A stretch of 64,000 bases of DNA from Cryptomeria japonica (lineage: Eukaryota; Streptophyta; Pinopsida; Cupressales; Cupressaceae): contig NC_081410.1 in assembly GCF_030272615.1 (NCBI RefSeq), forward strand, positions 143,191,349 through 143,255,348. Reading direction: 5' to 3'. The notes beneath the pieces were generated by a model. It worked only from the letters and a program-made list of their open reading frames with translations. It made no database searches and had not been told where the DNA came from. Of this stretch, positions 45,300 through 56,953 are shown piece after piece (position 1 is the first letter of the stretch; each line of letters begins with the position of its first letter). The translations under genes and the position numbers were made by a program.

Positions 45300-46980
45300 A
45301 GCAGGATAAAGAAGCGGCATGGTTAACGATAGCTACACCCAAGACAAAGAAGAAGCTTATTAAAGAGAAGCCTCTGGAAGAGAGGAGAGCAGTGGGGAAA
45401 ATACTCCCACGGTTATGGCAAAGAAGAAGCCTAAGGAGAAGGCCTCTGCCAAGGCCGATGTAAAAAGATTACCCAGACTCTCAAAGATAAGAAGAGAAAT
45501 TGGACGAGAAATGGCATAGAGTGCAACATGGTGTGGGTAAATTTTGGAGGCAATGTAGATATGGATAATTGTTTGTGAATTCAATTGTTAGTTAGTAAAA
45601 GCAATTTCTACTGAACATATTGACAATAGAGAAAAAATCCCACCATATGTTTCTGATTCTAATCTAGAACAATACATTTTTAATTGCTTGTCTGTATGCT
45701 AAAAATTATTGTTTCAGTGAATTCCCTGTACATATTGATTGACTTTGTATCGGTCAAATTTTTCTCTTTATTGCATCCAAATTTGATTCTTGCTTGTGGG
45801 ACCATCTTATCTCCTGAAACAATTTGTTCCCGAGGATTTGAAAGTGGAGCAGTCGTTTTATGTTGTTTATTTTTGTGGCAAGGTAGTGATTTACAATCGA
45901 AGATACAGGCTAATCAAGGGTTATGGCGGCTGAGGAAGATGTCGAAATGAGCATAATTCACAAGTTTCATGGATGGAGCTTTGCTTGAAGAGGTGTAGAA
46001 CAAGGCGGGGAAAACATTCTATTTTTTGAACTCGATAGAGGGACTTTCAATGTCTCTATTCTAGCCATTGAAGAGGGAATTTTTAAAGTCAAGGCCACAG
46101 TCAGTGATACAGGGGATGTCATGAAATTGCCAAAAAATAGAGGTTTAGGCAGGAGCCTTTTTGTTGTGAGGCATGCTTCTTTGGGCTATTGTGTTGTTGA
46201 TTTGGGTCGTTTACACGTTTGTTTTTGAGGCAGCGGGGATCAAAATCCTCATCTTCATTTCTGTGGCTGAGATTAAGATCTAGGACATTAAATTGATCTT
46301 CAGAATAGTTTTTCTCAATTTGTATACAAAGGATGTGCATCCTGAGTCTTGGAGGGTGTTCAGCTCTTGTGGAAAGAGGTATAATGTGACTACAAATTCA
46401 AGAATCATGGTGGAGCCTTTTGTGAAGAATTATTTGGGGGCAGAGAAAGTTCTTGGAATAGAACTTCAGGTTACCAATTTTGGGCAGGCAACTAGATTCA
46501 TGAAGAAGCCTATGGTTATGGTAGGACAATTCAAGAGAGAGGTTGTGGAATGTGTGTGCAAACAGACGTAGGCAGTGACCTGAGGAAAGAAGATGTGTGG
46601 GTATGAGTGTATCGCCCCCCCCCACCCAAAAAAAAATGAAAAAAAGAAAAAAACCAAAGTGGATAGAGTTGTGTTTAAGAAGAGAATCAACCCACTAAGG
46701 ATAGTGGACAACAGGTAAGGTAGTAAAAGTGTCTTTGGTTGTGCAGGAAGAAGAGAGATTGATCAGTGATGAGCAAATAAGGCTTGGGGAAGAAATGGTT
46801 GCAAAGGATAGAACTAGGATAGGCAAAATAGAGAGATTAAGGAGGGGACACAAGGTGTTGAATCAAGGAGAGGCCATGTGAAGGCAAAAGGTGTGAATTA
46901 TGTAAATGGAAAGAAAACCTCTGAGTGCGAGGGAAGAAAGAGACATCAGACTATATGCAGAAAAAGAACAAAGAGTGTCA
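45300..46980 (+). pseudogene. Decayed unknown gene inside the LTR element
   Basis: Two parts are visible. At 45330-45520 a basic stretch (KKPKEKASAKADVKRL) follows the primer site. From 45923 a coding frame starts MAAEEDVEMSIIHKFHGWSF and continues in interrupted frames ([34 protein letters not shown] near 46120). The part at 46293-46571 (DVHPESWRVFSSCGKRYNV and EPFVKNYLGAEKVLGIELQV) is the longest open piece. The last, charged part ends near 46980. I recognise no domain and no gag-pol motifs. Order and phase suggest one original protein of 300-400 residues. Confidence 0.5.
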
Positions 46981-46999
46981 GTATCACACTTTCACTGTG

Positions 47000-47690
47000 A
47001 TTTTATTTTTCTTTTTCTTTCTGATTTGGTAATGAGATTTTTGTTGTCAAGAGGTGATTATCTTCATGTGATTGGGGATGTTAATTCTTAGATGTCATGG
47101 TAGGCTTTTGATTCTAGATTAGAGTGTTGGCATCATACATATTGTCTTGGCAGGTTTATGCTCTTTGGAGCATGTGGTATTCCTTTGTGGAGATGTTCGA
47201 TCATGTTGTCAGGTTGTGTTCCCAAGGTATGCAGATGTGCAATGGGAGTTTTGACATTGATCTTGTTGGTTCTCTTGGTATTGAGTATCGTAGTAATTTG
47301 CTTGGAGAGCTTCATGATGGTGCATCATTGAAGCTTAACAATGGATTTATCTTGGAGGTGCTCTTGAATACTAAGACACGTGGGTGAGGCTGGAGTCTAT
47401 TTGGGATTATAGAACATTTGTTGAGATGGTTTCTCTTTGATTGTTTTAGCTAGAAGACTGACGAGCCTACACCTAGTGATGGGCACGATTTCATTATGGA
47501 CCTAGAGGAGATTGCTCTTGGAGAGAGTCATTATGACTTGGTGTATCTTGGAGGAGCATTCTCAATCCCTACTCTTGGTCTACTCAACAGATTTATCTCC
47601 TTATGCATTTGAGTTTAGGAGATGTTTGAGATGGTTCCTAGTTTTGGAATGATATTGAGTTTGATCTTTCTTGTTTATAGGGAAGAACAA
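47000..47690. other. Unassigned sequence
   Basis: Short open pieces (for example ATG at 47124) have no recognisable motif. It is probably further internal sequence of the LTR element that begins near 44970. I could not identify a matching 3' LTR. Confidence 0.4.
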
Positions 47691-48267
47691 GTTGGATCTA
47701 CTATCTAAATCTATCCCAAATAAAAAGAAATAATTTTACAATATTTGCATGGACGAATCCACTAGAGACAACAATGCCCACTTCATAATTTGTAGGCACC
47801 AACCTACTAGAGAAACCAATCTCCACAATTAAGCACCAACTCAACAAGAGACACCAATCTCTTTTTTTAGGATGCATCAACCTCTTTTGCAAAATTCACC
47901 TTTACAGTATTACTCCTTCAATGAATGATGAACATTTTTCTTCACTTTCACGCTTCAAAAAATCTACTCTGCACTAACTTTTCTTTTCTCTATATTCAAA
48001 TAATAAAACACTTTCTCCCGCATCATACTTACATACATGCTTCACCTTTTTATACCCCTTTTGATGCTAAAATCAATTACATAAAACACATAGGTCAACT
48101 CTATAAAATTAAACTATAATAATAAAATTTCATGAATTGCCCTCCTATTGAAGCCAATATAACAAGCAATCTCCCAAATATTTACATCAACAACCAATCT
48201 CAGTCTTGCTTAAATAAAACAACCTTTGACATAACAAAATATTACATCAATGAAAACATTTCCAACA
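47690..48267 (-). repeat. Putative LTR, minus orientation
   Basis: On the minus strand a purine-rich AATCAAGGGGTG precedes TGTTGGAAATG at 48267, the layout of a polypurine tract and LTR start. About 220 bp in, GGGGTATAAAAAGG (about 48046-48060) is a strong TATA box. The far end is not clearly defined. It may be a solo or partial LTR of a Copia-type element. Confidence 0.5.
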
Positions 48268-50269
48268 CCCCTTGATTACCCCTAAGCAATTTTTTGATGT
48301 TTTTCAAGCATCTACTCTTGAATTGTAGAATTCACTTTGTAGATTTTATCTACACAACTATATTATAGGTTTGTTTGTAGAGTCTTATATTTTAGATTAG
48401 GGAGACACCATTGGTCACATTAATCTTCTCTTTGATGAAGATGATCCTTCTTCACTTGTTGTGAGGGATCACTCTAACCCTCTTGTTCATTCTCTACATG
48501 ATCATTCTTTTAAGTTTGATATGATTGAGAATACTTAAGTAGAACATTGTGAGGTCTCTTTGTCCTTAGATGTCACGAATCGTTTTATTTAATAAAGTGC
48601 AATTTAAAGATTTAATGTGATTTTGAAATTAAAATAGATTAGATCATTCATAATCTAGTGTGAGGAAATATAGTATGCAATTGATATGAAATTCGACATT
48701 TAATATTCTTTTGGGTTTGTCAATACTGATAAACTTTTGAGTGCAAGTAATGCAGGATCAGGTGAAGGAGGTCGAAGGCAAGAACACGAATCAGGTAGAA
48801 TTGTTTTTAACTAAATGACTTTGATGGAAAAAGGGAATCTCACACACCAAATAAGCATATACATTTATCTTTGCAATTATGAATGAAATATTATGTTAAA
48901 TTCGACCATATAGGATGAAAAATTTATTAATGATTGAATTATATAGCGATTCCATGATTTCATTTTCTTTGTGTGAAATTATCGATTATGTTTGGTTTTT
49001 GGAATTACATTTTAGTTGTACGAATTAGTAATAGATTATAAACTTGTATATTCAAAAGTGAATATAGTTCATGATTTATATTGAATATTTTAACATGATT
49101 AATTAGTCGTTGAATAAATTGAATTCTATGACCTAGTATATAAAATGATTAGTCATTGTTGTATAGATGGAAGACAACTTGATTTTGTCGATTTCACATA
49201 TTCGTAGATATAGATTTTTAGGCAAAATCATAAATTTAATTAATACGAATATTGTCATAAACTATAAAAAAAATGACTATTTATAAAACGTATTTATATG
49301 GTATATACGTAAATTATATATACGACTTTAAACATATAAGATTATTATTTACGTTGTAAATTATAATATAGTCATTTATTATATATATAATATGCAAAGG
49401 TGGTGGGTTTTTGAACTAGACATAAGTCAGTGACTGTGTCGCATGTTAGTTAGGAAGTCAAAGAAGGTGGCCGACTAGTCATGTGGACTAGCACTAAACG
49501 TAGACTTGAGTTAAACGACTATCACGACATGATTTATGGAAGTCAACTTACAGAAGTTGATTTGGCATTAACTGCATGGGAAAACGTATTTCTAAGGATA
49601 CGATATTAATGAATACTCATGGAAGACGATCTAAGGAGAGTCGACACTAATCAACTCAGCAAAGACTTAGGAAACCATAGGCAAATCCAAGCATCTAAAG
49701 TAATGACAAGACTCTGTTAAAAATTGAGTTAAGAGAGCCATAAAGCTCAAAGTTAGGAGGGAATATAGTGTAGTATAATTGCAGCAAGATAAGGTAATAA
49801 ATGCAACTTACAGCAAGCAGTAAGATATGGTGAAGTCGATAAGAAGCATCGACTCATACAGCAATTAAAACTCAGTGATCAAATTGAAACCGTTGCAAGG
49901 TTTAACGATAAAAGTCTTGATCTTGCCACGAAACAAGTGTTTGTATTTAACTTAAAGACTATGCATGTTATACACCTATGGGTTTAAAGACATGTGTGGA
50001 GATTATAGTTAGAACCAACTACTACGTGGCTAGTTGAACTAATAGATGTGACATCAGAAATAATGGTAACAGTAAATAAAAGCCCAAAGGATAGCAGAAA
50101 ACGTAGCTCGGGATTAGAATAAATAGAAGTATAAACACACACATTCGGTCATTCATTTTCAGAAGGAGAGAAGAGCGATAAATTCTTGAAGGGAAGGTTA
50201 AAATAGAAGAGAGGAGAAGATATTTGGATATTATCGTAGAGAGTGAGAGATAGAGATAGTTTGATATAG
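48268..50269. other. Repeat-like region without a recognised gene
   Basis: A short open piece (GHINLLFDEDDPSSLVV near 48420) is not identified. From about 48571 (TGTCACGAATCG) the sequence is AT-rich and LTR-like. Close to 50120 it has a TATA-like AATAAATAGAAGTATAAAC. The region continues after the TIR element at 55667-56152, so that element interrupted it. Confidence 0.45.
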
Positions 50270-50318
50270 GGGTAAGTGCACAAAGATGGTGGTCAAAAAG
50301 GGGGGTATAAGTGGACAC
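50270..50318 (+). repeat. Left TIR of the non-autonomous element
   Basis: It reads GGGTAAGTGCACAAAGATGG, then TGGTCAAAAAGGGGGGTATA and AGTGGACAC. It is a near-perfect inverted match to 55625-55662, except that the phrase GGGGGTATA is absent at the right end. Confidence 0.9.
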
Positions 50319-51130
50319 TTTTTTTTTTCTAAAATCAGGTGAACTTGAACTTGGAGGCAAAATTTGAAAGTCATCCACTCAAGATATGAAGATAATTAAA
50401 GAACAAATATTTTAGTACTCTGAATCTAGTTTCCAAACTACTAAACTTTTTCAAAATTGGATAAGATTAAGGGGGTCAAATCCTTCGCGCACGAAAATAA
50501 GACCCTGATTTTTTCAGAAAAACATAACATAGTGTCTGACGTGCGCATCAAAAAAGTCATATTTAGATTTAGTATTTTGACAAATCCTTTTGCAGAAAGA
50601 TAGTTAAGAGTGAGCACTAGAAGATGTGTATTTTTTTGTAATTTTTTGTTGAGTATTTTTTTTTAATGATTTTTTCGATAGAGCACATCCTGAAAATTAG
50701 GTACCTGTTTGTGCGTGAAGCATAAGTTGCACTAAAAAAATCAAAAATGCAATTTTTTTTTTAAAATTGTAAAGAATCAAGTTCACTACAATAATATATA
50801 ATTTTTTTTAAATTTCGATAATTATATCAAAAGTTATTAAAAAAATGGTGCACGTATGTCTGTGAGAACTATGGAGACACTAGTAAAAGAAATTCAATAA
50901 TAATATGTTATTCTTGTTCAAATTTAAAAAATATATATGGTTAGAAAGCTCAGAAGATGGGTGAAAATATGGGGGAAATTTTAGAAATACCCACTTGATG
51001 ATGTGTAAACCTGATGCTGACAAAGTCGAGAAACCAAATTGATAAAATAAAACATGCCAAAAGGGAGGGAAATGGAGGGAAATCAAACTTCCAAGCCGTA
51101 GCTTTGTCATCCAAGCCTATTTCCAAGCCT
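50319..51130 (+). repeat. Left subterminal block of the non-autonomous element
   Basis: It is homologous to 1997-2880 in the same orientation. Shared phrases include GTCATCCACTCAAGATATG and GGTTAGAAAGCTCAGAAGATG. No gene is visible. Confidence 0.82.
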
Positions 51131-51139
51131 GAACAAACA

Positions 51140-51360
51140 AAAGCGTGTACGGGGCACCTATGTTATAAAAAGCACGTACGAGGTACTTATGGTGTAAGAA
51201 GCATGTATGTTCTATGTTAACTATAAAAAGCGCGTACGCGCTATTTTTACTATAAAAAGCACGTACGCGCTATTTGTACTATAAAAAATGCGTACACGCT
51301 ATTTGTACTATAAAAAGTGCGTAAGCGCTATTTTTACTATAAATAGCGTGTACAGGCTAA
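51140..51360. promoter_or_regulatory. GCGTACGC array, left end
   Basis: About seven copies of a roughly 30-bp unit ACTATAAAAAGCGCGTACGC, then GCTATTTTT, lie in tandem. Early copies are diverged (GCACGTACGAGG, GCATGTATG). Each carries the palindrome or a one-base variant. A transposase-binding role is inferred from its position. Confidence 0.65.
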
Positions 51361-51397
51361 GTTTGTTTAAATTTTGGGAGTGTGTATAATATGCTAT

Positions 51398-51399
<2 letters not shown>

Positions 51400-51475
<76 letters not shown>

Positions 51476-51642
51476 CATATAATATATAATTTATATATAA
51501 TATAAAAATATATATATATGTGTATGTATATTTAATAATATATAATATATTAAATATATACACACACATATGTGTGTATGTATGTGTATTGTCTCTCTCT
51601 CTCCCCCTCTCAAGTGCGTACAAGGTGTGTGTGTGTGTGTGT

Positions 51643-51695
<53 letters not shown>

Positions 51696-51715
51696 CCCTC
51701 TCTCTTCCTCTCCCT
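51400..51715. repeat. (TG)n and (CT)n microsatellites
   Basis: A pure TG run of about 70 bases spans 51401-51472. TA-rich sequence follows, then a shorter TG run (51626-51645) directly followed by about 45 bases of CT (51646-51691) and CT-rich sequence. Open frames of Thr/His or Ser/Leu repeats here are artefacts. Confidence 0.95.
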
Positions 51716-51849
51716 CCAATATATCTTATTTTTGTTTGCATATATATAAGGTGATAAGAAGATTGACAAGGTGATCGGTTTTCTTTTTTTTTTTAAAGAA
51801 TATAGGATATAAAGTAGAACATTTGAAGAAAATGAACGTATTGGTTGGA

Positions 51850-54250
51850 TAATATTTATGGGTTGTATGGTGTACTAAGGGTTCATATGGTGTATTATGA
51901 CCCCTCAGGTGTCGTTATGGGTCATATGGTGTTCTGTGATCCCTTAGGACACCATATGACCCCTTAGGACTCCAATGGTGTCGTTCTAGGTCATATGGTG
52001 TCCTAAAGGGGCATATGGTATTCTATGACCCCTTAGGATACCATATGATCCCTTACATGTCATTAGAGGTCATATTGTTTCCTAAGAGGTCATATGGTGT
52101 CCTATGACCCCTTAGAACACCATATGACCCCTTAACACACCATACAACTCATAACGACACCATATGGTGTCCTAAGGGGTCATAGGATGCCATATGACCC
52201 CTCAGGACACCATACAACCCATAACAACACCATATGGTGTCCTAAAGGGTCATTTGGTGTTTTATGACCCCTTAGGACACTATTTGGCATCATTATAGGT
52301 CCTATGGTGTGCTAAGGGATCATATAGTGTCCTATGATCCCTTAGGATACCAAATGACCCCTGAAATGTTGTTAGGGGTCGCATTGTGTTCTAAGGGTCA
52401 TATGGTGTCCTATGAGCCATTAGGACACCATATGGTATCATTATGTGTCTTATGTTGTCGTATGACCCCTAGGACACCTTATGACCACTTAGGACACCAT
52501 ATGGTGTCATTAGGGGTCATATGGTGTCCTAAGGAGTCATATGGTCTCCTACGACCCCTTAAGACACTATTTGACCCCTTAGGACTCCATATGGTGTCAT
52601 TATGGGTCGTATGGTGTCCTAAGAGGTCATATAGTGTTTTATGACCCCTTAGGACACCATTTGGTGTCATTATAGGTTGTATGGTGTGCTAAGGGATCAT
52701 ATGGTGTCCTAAGGGATCAAAGAATACCATATGACCCCTTAGGACTCCATATGACCTCTTACGTGTCATTATGGGTCATATGGTGTCCTAACGGGTCATC
52801 TGGTATTCTTTGATCCCTTAGGACACCATATGATCCCTTAGGACTCCATATGGTGTCGTTATGGGTTGTATGGTGTCCTAAAGGGTCATATGGTATTCTA
52901 TGACCTCTTAGGACACCATATGATCCCTTAGGTGTCATTAGAGGTCATATTGTTTCCTAAGAGGTCATATGGTGTCCTATGACCCCTTAGGACACCATAT
53001 GACCTCTTAGGACACCATACGACCTATAACAACATCATATGGTGTCCTAAGGGGTCGTAGGATGTCATATGACCCCTCAAGATACCATACGACCCATAAC
53101 AACACTGTATGGTGCCCTAAAGGGTCATATGGTGTTCTATGACCCCTTAGGATACTATTTGGCATCATTATAGGTCCTATGGTGTTCTAATGGATCATAT
53201 AGTGTCATATGACCCCTTAGGATACCATATAATCCCTTAGATGTTGTTAGGGGTCGTATTGTGTTCTAAGGGTCACATGGTGTCCTATGAGCCATTAGGA
53301 CACCATATGGTATCGTTATGTGTCTTATGTTGTTGTATGACTTCTAGGACACCTTATGACCACTTAGGACACCATATGGTGTCATTAGGGGTCATATGGT
53401 GTCCTAAGGGGTCATATGGTCTCCTACAACCCCTTAGGACACTATTTGACCCCTTAGGACTCCATATGGTTTCATTATGGGTCGTATGGTGTCATTAGAG
53501 GTTATATTGTTTCCTAAGAGGTCATATGGTGTCCTATGACCCTTTAGGACACCATATGAGCCCTTAAGACACCATACCACCCATAATGACATCATATGGT
53601 GTCCTAAGGGGGCATACGATGCCATATGACCCCTCAGGATACCATACGACCCATAACACCACCATATGGTGCCCAAAAGGGTCATATATGGTGTTCTATG
53701 ACCCCTTAGGACACTATTTGGCATCATTATAGGTCCTATGGTATTCTAAGGGATCATATAGTGTCCTATGACCCCTTAGATGTTGTTAGGGGTCGTATTG
53801 CATTCTAAGGGTCATATGGTGTCCAATGACCCATTGGACACCATATGGTATCGTTATGTGTCTTATGGTGTCGTATGACCCCTAGGACACCTTATGACCA
53901 CTTAGGACACCATATGGTGTCATTAGGGGTCATATGGTGTCCTAAGGGGTCATATGGTCTCCTACAACCCCTTAGGACACTATTTGACCCCTTAAGACTC
54001 CATATGGTGTCGTTATCGGTCGTATGGTGTCCTAAGAGGTCATATAGTGTTTTATGATCCCCTAGGATACCATTTGGTGTCATTATGGGTCATATGGTGT
54101 CTTATGACCCCTTAGTACTCCATATGACCTCTTATGTGTTGTTATGGGTCATATGGTGTCCTAAGGAGTCATATGGTGTCCTATGACCCCTTAGGACACA
54201 TGCATGGATCCCTAGGATACCATATGACGCTTGAGAATACCTTTTGACCC
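51850..54250. repeat. Palindromic minisatellite array, copy 2
   Basis: It uses the same 20-bp block as 3295-4612 (TCATATGGTGTCCTAAGGGG and its complement) over about 2.4 kb. A longer unit recurs: the phrase ACTATTTGGCATCATTATAG begins near 52279, 53154 and 53714, giving spacings of about 875 and 560 bp. This shows higher-order duplication. It is not coding, although frames stay open on both strands. Confidence 0.93.
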
Positions 54251-54252
54251 TA

Positions 54253-54364
54253 GAGAGGGAGAGAGGGGGAGGAGAGGGAGGCAATGGGAGAGAGATACAC
54301 CTAAGAGAGGAGGAGAGTGAGATAAAGAGATAGAGACTGAGAGGGAGAGACAAGAGATAAATGT

Positions 54365-54420
<56 letters not shown>

Positions 54421-54761
54421 GAGGAGGTATAGAGAGATCTAAGAGGTGGATAGAGGGATAGGGAGAGAAAGAGAGACCTAAGAGGTGAAGGGGGGAAAGG
54501 TGAGAGAGAGAGAAAGAGAGGGTGAGAGATAGAGAGAGTCTGAGTGAGAGGGAGGAAGGGGTGGAAGGATATTACAAGAGACTAGAGAGAGAGAGGTGCA
54601 AAGAGAGGGAGAGAGGGAGAGAGGGAGAAAGAGAGGTAATGAGAAAGGGAGAGAGGGAGGGAGAGGGGAGAGGGAGAGAATGAGAGAGAGACACTTGAGA
54701 GAAGGAGAGAGTGAGATAGAGAGAATGAGGATGAGAGGGAGAGACTTAAGAGATAAAGAAT

Positions 54762-54826
<65 letters not shown>

Positions 54827-54943
54827 AGGTAGGGAGAGAGTGGGAAAGAGATACACTTGACAGAGGAGGAGAGTGAGATAGAGAGATAAAGAGGCAAGAA
54901 GGGAGAGAGACTTAAGAGAGAAAGAATGGGAGAGAAGAAGGGG

Positions 54944-54990
<47 letters not shown>

Positions 54991-55190
54991 GATAGAAGAG
55001 GAGAGATATTTGAGAGAGGGAGAGAAAGAGAGGGATATATGAAAGAGAGAAAGAGGGTGAGGGAGATGAGAAAGAGACAGAGAGATACCTGAGAGAGGGA
55101 AGAAAGTAGAGAGGGAGATGCCTAAGAGACAAAAAGGTAGGGGTTAAGGAAGAGAGAGGGGGAATGTAGGGAAGAGATGAGAGACATAAT
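54253..55190. repeat. Polypurine tract (G/A)
   Basis: About 940 bp are dominated by GAGA, GGGAGA and AAGAGA words. They include a TG run (about 54362-54389) and pure GA runs at 54390-54417, 54760-54822 and 54945-54989. It lies just after the minisatellite, as the complementary tract does in the larger element. Confidence 0.93.
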
Positions 55191-55424
55191 GCTGATATGA
55201 GCATGCTGATTACTGAAATTTGACTAAGTTTGAAATTTATAAGAATACTCAAAAAACTAGAATCTCCATTATAACTCTAAGAGATCTAGGACCACTCTCA
55301 AACATCCTGAAAGTATATACATAAAATATAACTTAAAGTATAAATGTTATATTTTATGTATATATCCTATTGAAAAACCTAATGGAATGCTAGGTGAATT
55401 GCATTTTATTGACAGACATAACCG

Positions 55425-55600
55425 CGTATGCAGTTTTAGTTTTTAGTTAAATCGTGTATGCGGTTAGTATTCTTTATACCGTGTACGCGGTTAGTATGTT
55501 TTAAACCACACATGCGGTTTAGCTTTGGTTAGGCTCAGCAAAACGAGCCTAAACGCGTACGGGGTTCTTTAAATTTGAAATACCCCGTACGCGTTTTAGT
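55425..55600. promoter_or_regulatory. GCGTACGC cluster, right end
   Basis: Motifs occur at short intervals: AACCGCGTATGCAG, ATCGTGTATGCGG, ACCGTGTACGCGG, AAACGCGTACGGGG and CCCCGTACGCG. They face the left array in inverted sense and precede the right TIR by about 25 bp. Confidence 0.6.
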
Positions 55601-55624
55601 GTTTTTCATGTGTTTTTTTTGGTG

Positions 55625-55662
55625 TGTCCACTTTTTTGACCACCATCTTTGTGCACTTACCC
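55625..55662 (-). repeat. Right TIR of the non-autonomous element
   Basis: It reads GTGTCCACTTTTTTGACCAC, then CATCTTTGTGCACTTACCC. It is the reverse complement of the left end and is followed by ATAG. Confidence 0.9.
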
Positions 55663-55666
55663 ATAG

Positions 55667-56152
55667 AGATAGGAATAGTTGGAGAGAGACTTGCGAACAA
55701 GGCGTGGAACTATTTGACGAAAGAGCGTCAAGGTCGAAATCTTACAAACCACTCCAAGTTTTCAAGAGGTTAGAATTCCTTTGTTTATGGTTTTTATTTG
55801 TTATATTTGGTAATAAATGTATAGAAATGGAAGTTTAGATAATAGGTACGAATGTCCAAATGGGTAGCAATTATTATTATTTTATTTGAAATGTATTGTA
55901 AACCATTGTGGAATAGAAGAAAAGAATTTAGAGAAAAGATGTTGTTAATAAAGTATTTTGTCCAAAATAATTAGTTCTAATTCTATTTTAAGAATGTGTT
56001 TGTGTACTTTTTGGATATATATGAGATTAGATTCATACATGTATAACACCTTCTTTTGCATGTACCTTATTTAGTCGAAAGATTGATTAAGAGATTAATG
56101 CTTATGAAAGTTCTTCCTTATCTAAATATGAAAAATTGTCTTCGATAGATAT
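55667..56152. other. Continuation of the region interrupted by the TIR element
   Basis: No gene is recognised. The sequence resumes with ATAGAGATAGG, similar to the flank at 50249-50258, and runs to the LTR at 56153. Confidence 0.45.
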
Positions 56153-56937
56153 TGTTTATGGTGAAAATGGATAACAATAACAACAATATTGAAAGGCTAA
56201 AATGAATCCAACCACTAAACCCTAGCCTAACAATGAACAAAGATCCACCATAACATATGAAGATTACCTAAGACAATGCAAATAACTCAAAATAACAAAG
56301 ATTATACCATCACATGTCCAATAGGGTTTTGATCTCCATTCTTCCTATCTCCATTGATCTTGCTTGATATATTTGCTCTCAGATTTTTATATGCACAAGA
56401 GCTCAATAAAGAACGGAATGTGGTTGCAAGTAGGATCTTAGTGTAGCCAAGTACTCCAAAATCAGTCATTAGGATGTGTCATTAGGGTTTGACAATGAAG
56501 AAAGCATCTCCTTAAATAGAAGACACAATAGGAAATGGAGGGTTAAGATTGAGAGGTGTAAAAAGAGAGGTCGGCTAGGATTAGAGGGTAGGTAAAAGAA
56601 ATAGCAAAATAATGAAAGAGGTAGGTAGTGTATGAATTAAGAGATGAATGACATGTGTCATGTGTAGAAAAAGATAATGAATTAATTAAATAAATAAAGA
56701 TTTATTTAATTAATAGAAGAAATAGGACAATTAAATAAATAAAATATTTATTTAATTTAGGAAAGGGATAATTTAAATAAATAAATGTATTTATTTAAAT
56801 GAGAAATAAGGCTAGAAGAGGATAAATGAATTAATTAAATAAATAAAAATTTATTTAATTAATAGAAGAATTAGGCTTAGATAATTAAATAAATAAAATA
56901 TTTATTTAATTAGACATGACAATTTTGAGTGTCTACA
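56153..56937 (-). repeat. 3' LTR of a Tat-like Ty3/gypsy element
   Basis: This 785-bp repeat has termini TG and CA and is homologous to the solo LTR at 20388-23997. In minus orientation the purine tract AAAGAGGGGCAAAA lies directly before the LTR start TGTAGACA. It contains several TTTATTTAATT/AATTAAATAAA inverted words near its start. The second LTR lies outside the window. Confidence 0.85.
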
Positions 56938-56953
56938 TTTTGCCCCTCTTTGA
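56938..56953 (-). promoter_or_regulatory. Polypurine tract of the Tat-like element
   Basis: On the minus strand it reads CAAAGAGGGGCAAAA directly before TGTAGACA of the LTR. It fixes the element's orientation as minus, in agreement with the pol genes. Confidence 0.8.

Larger units (their letters stand above)
50270..55662. mobile_element. Non-autonomous TIR transposon carrying satellite DNA, 5.4 kb
   Basis: The ends are inverted repeats beginning GGGTAAGTGCACAAAGATGG on each side (50270 onward, and the reverse complement ending at 55662). The 4-bp ATAG flanks both ends (50266-50269 and 55663-55666). The interior repeats the design of 1944-14722: a 0.8-kb subterminal block, GCGTACGC motifs, TG and CT microsatellites, the palindromic minisatellite, a purine tract and a right GCGTACGC cluster. 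It encodes no transposase or other credible protein. It presumably moves with enzymes of an autonomous relative. Confidence 0.88.

Noticed and set aside
51357-51774. Open frames with Thr/His, Cys/Val and Glu/Arg repeats
   Set aside because: These are TG and CT microsatellites read in several frames.
52309-54083. Open frames such as the 111-residue + frame and repeats on the minus strand
   Set aside because: They follow the 20-bp minisatellite in both directions, with period-driven amino acid repeats and no start or codon context.
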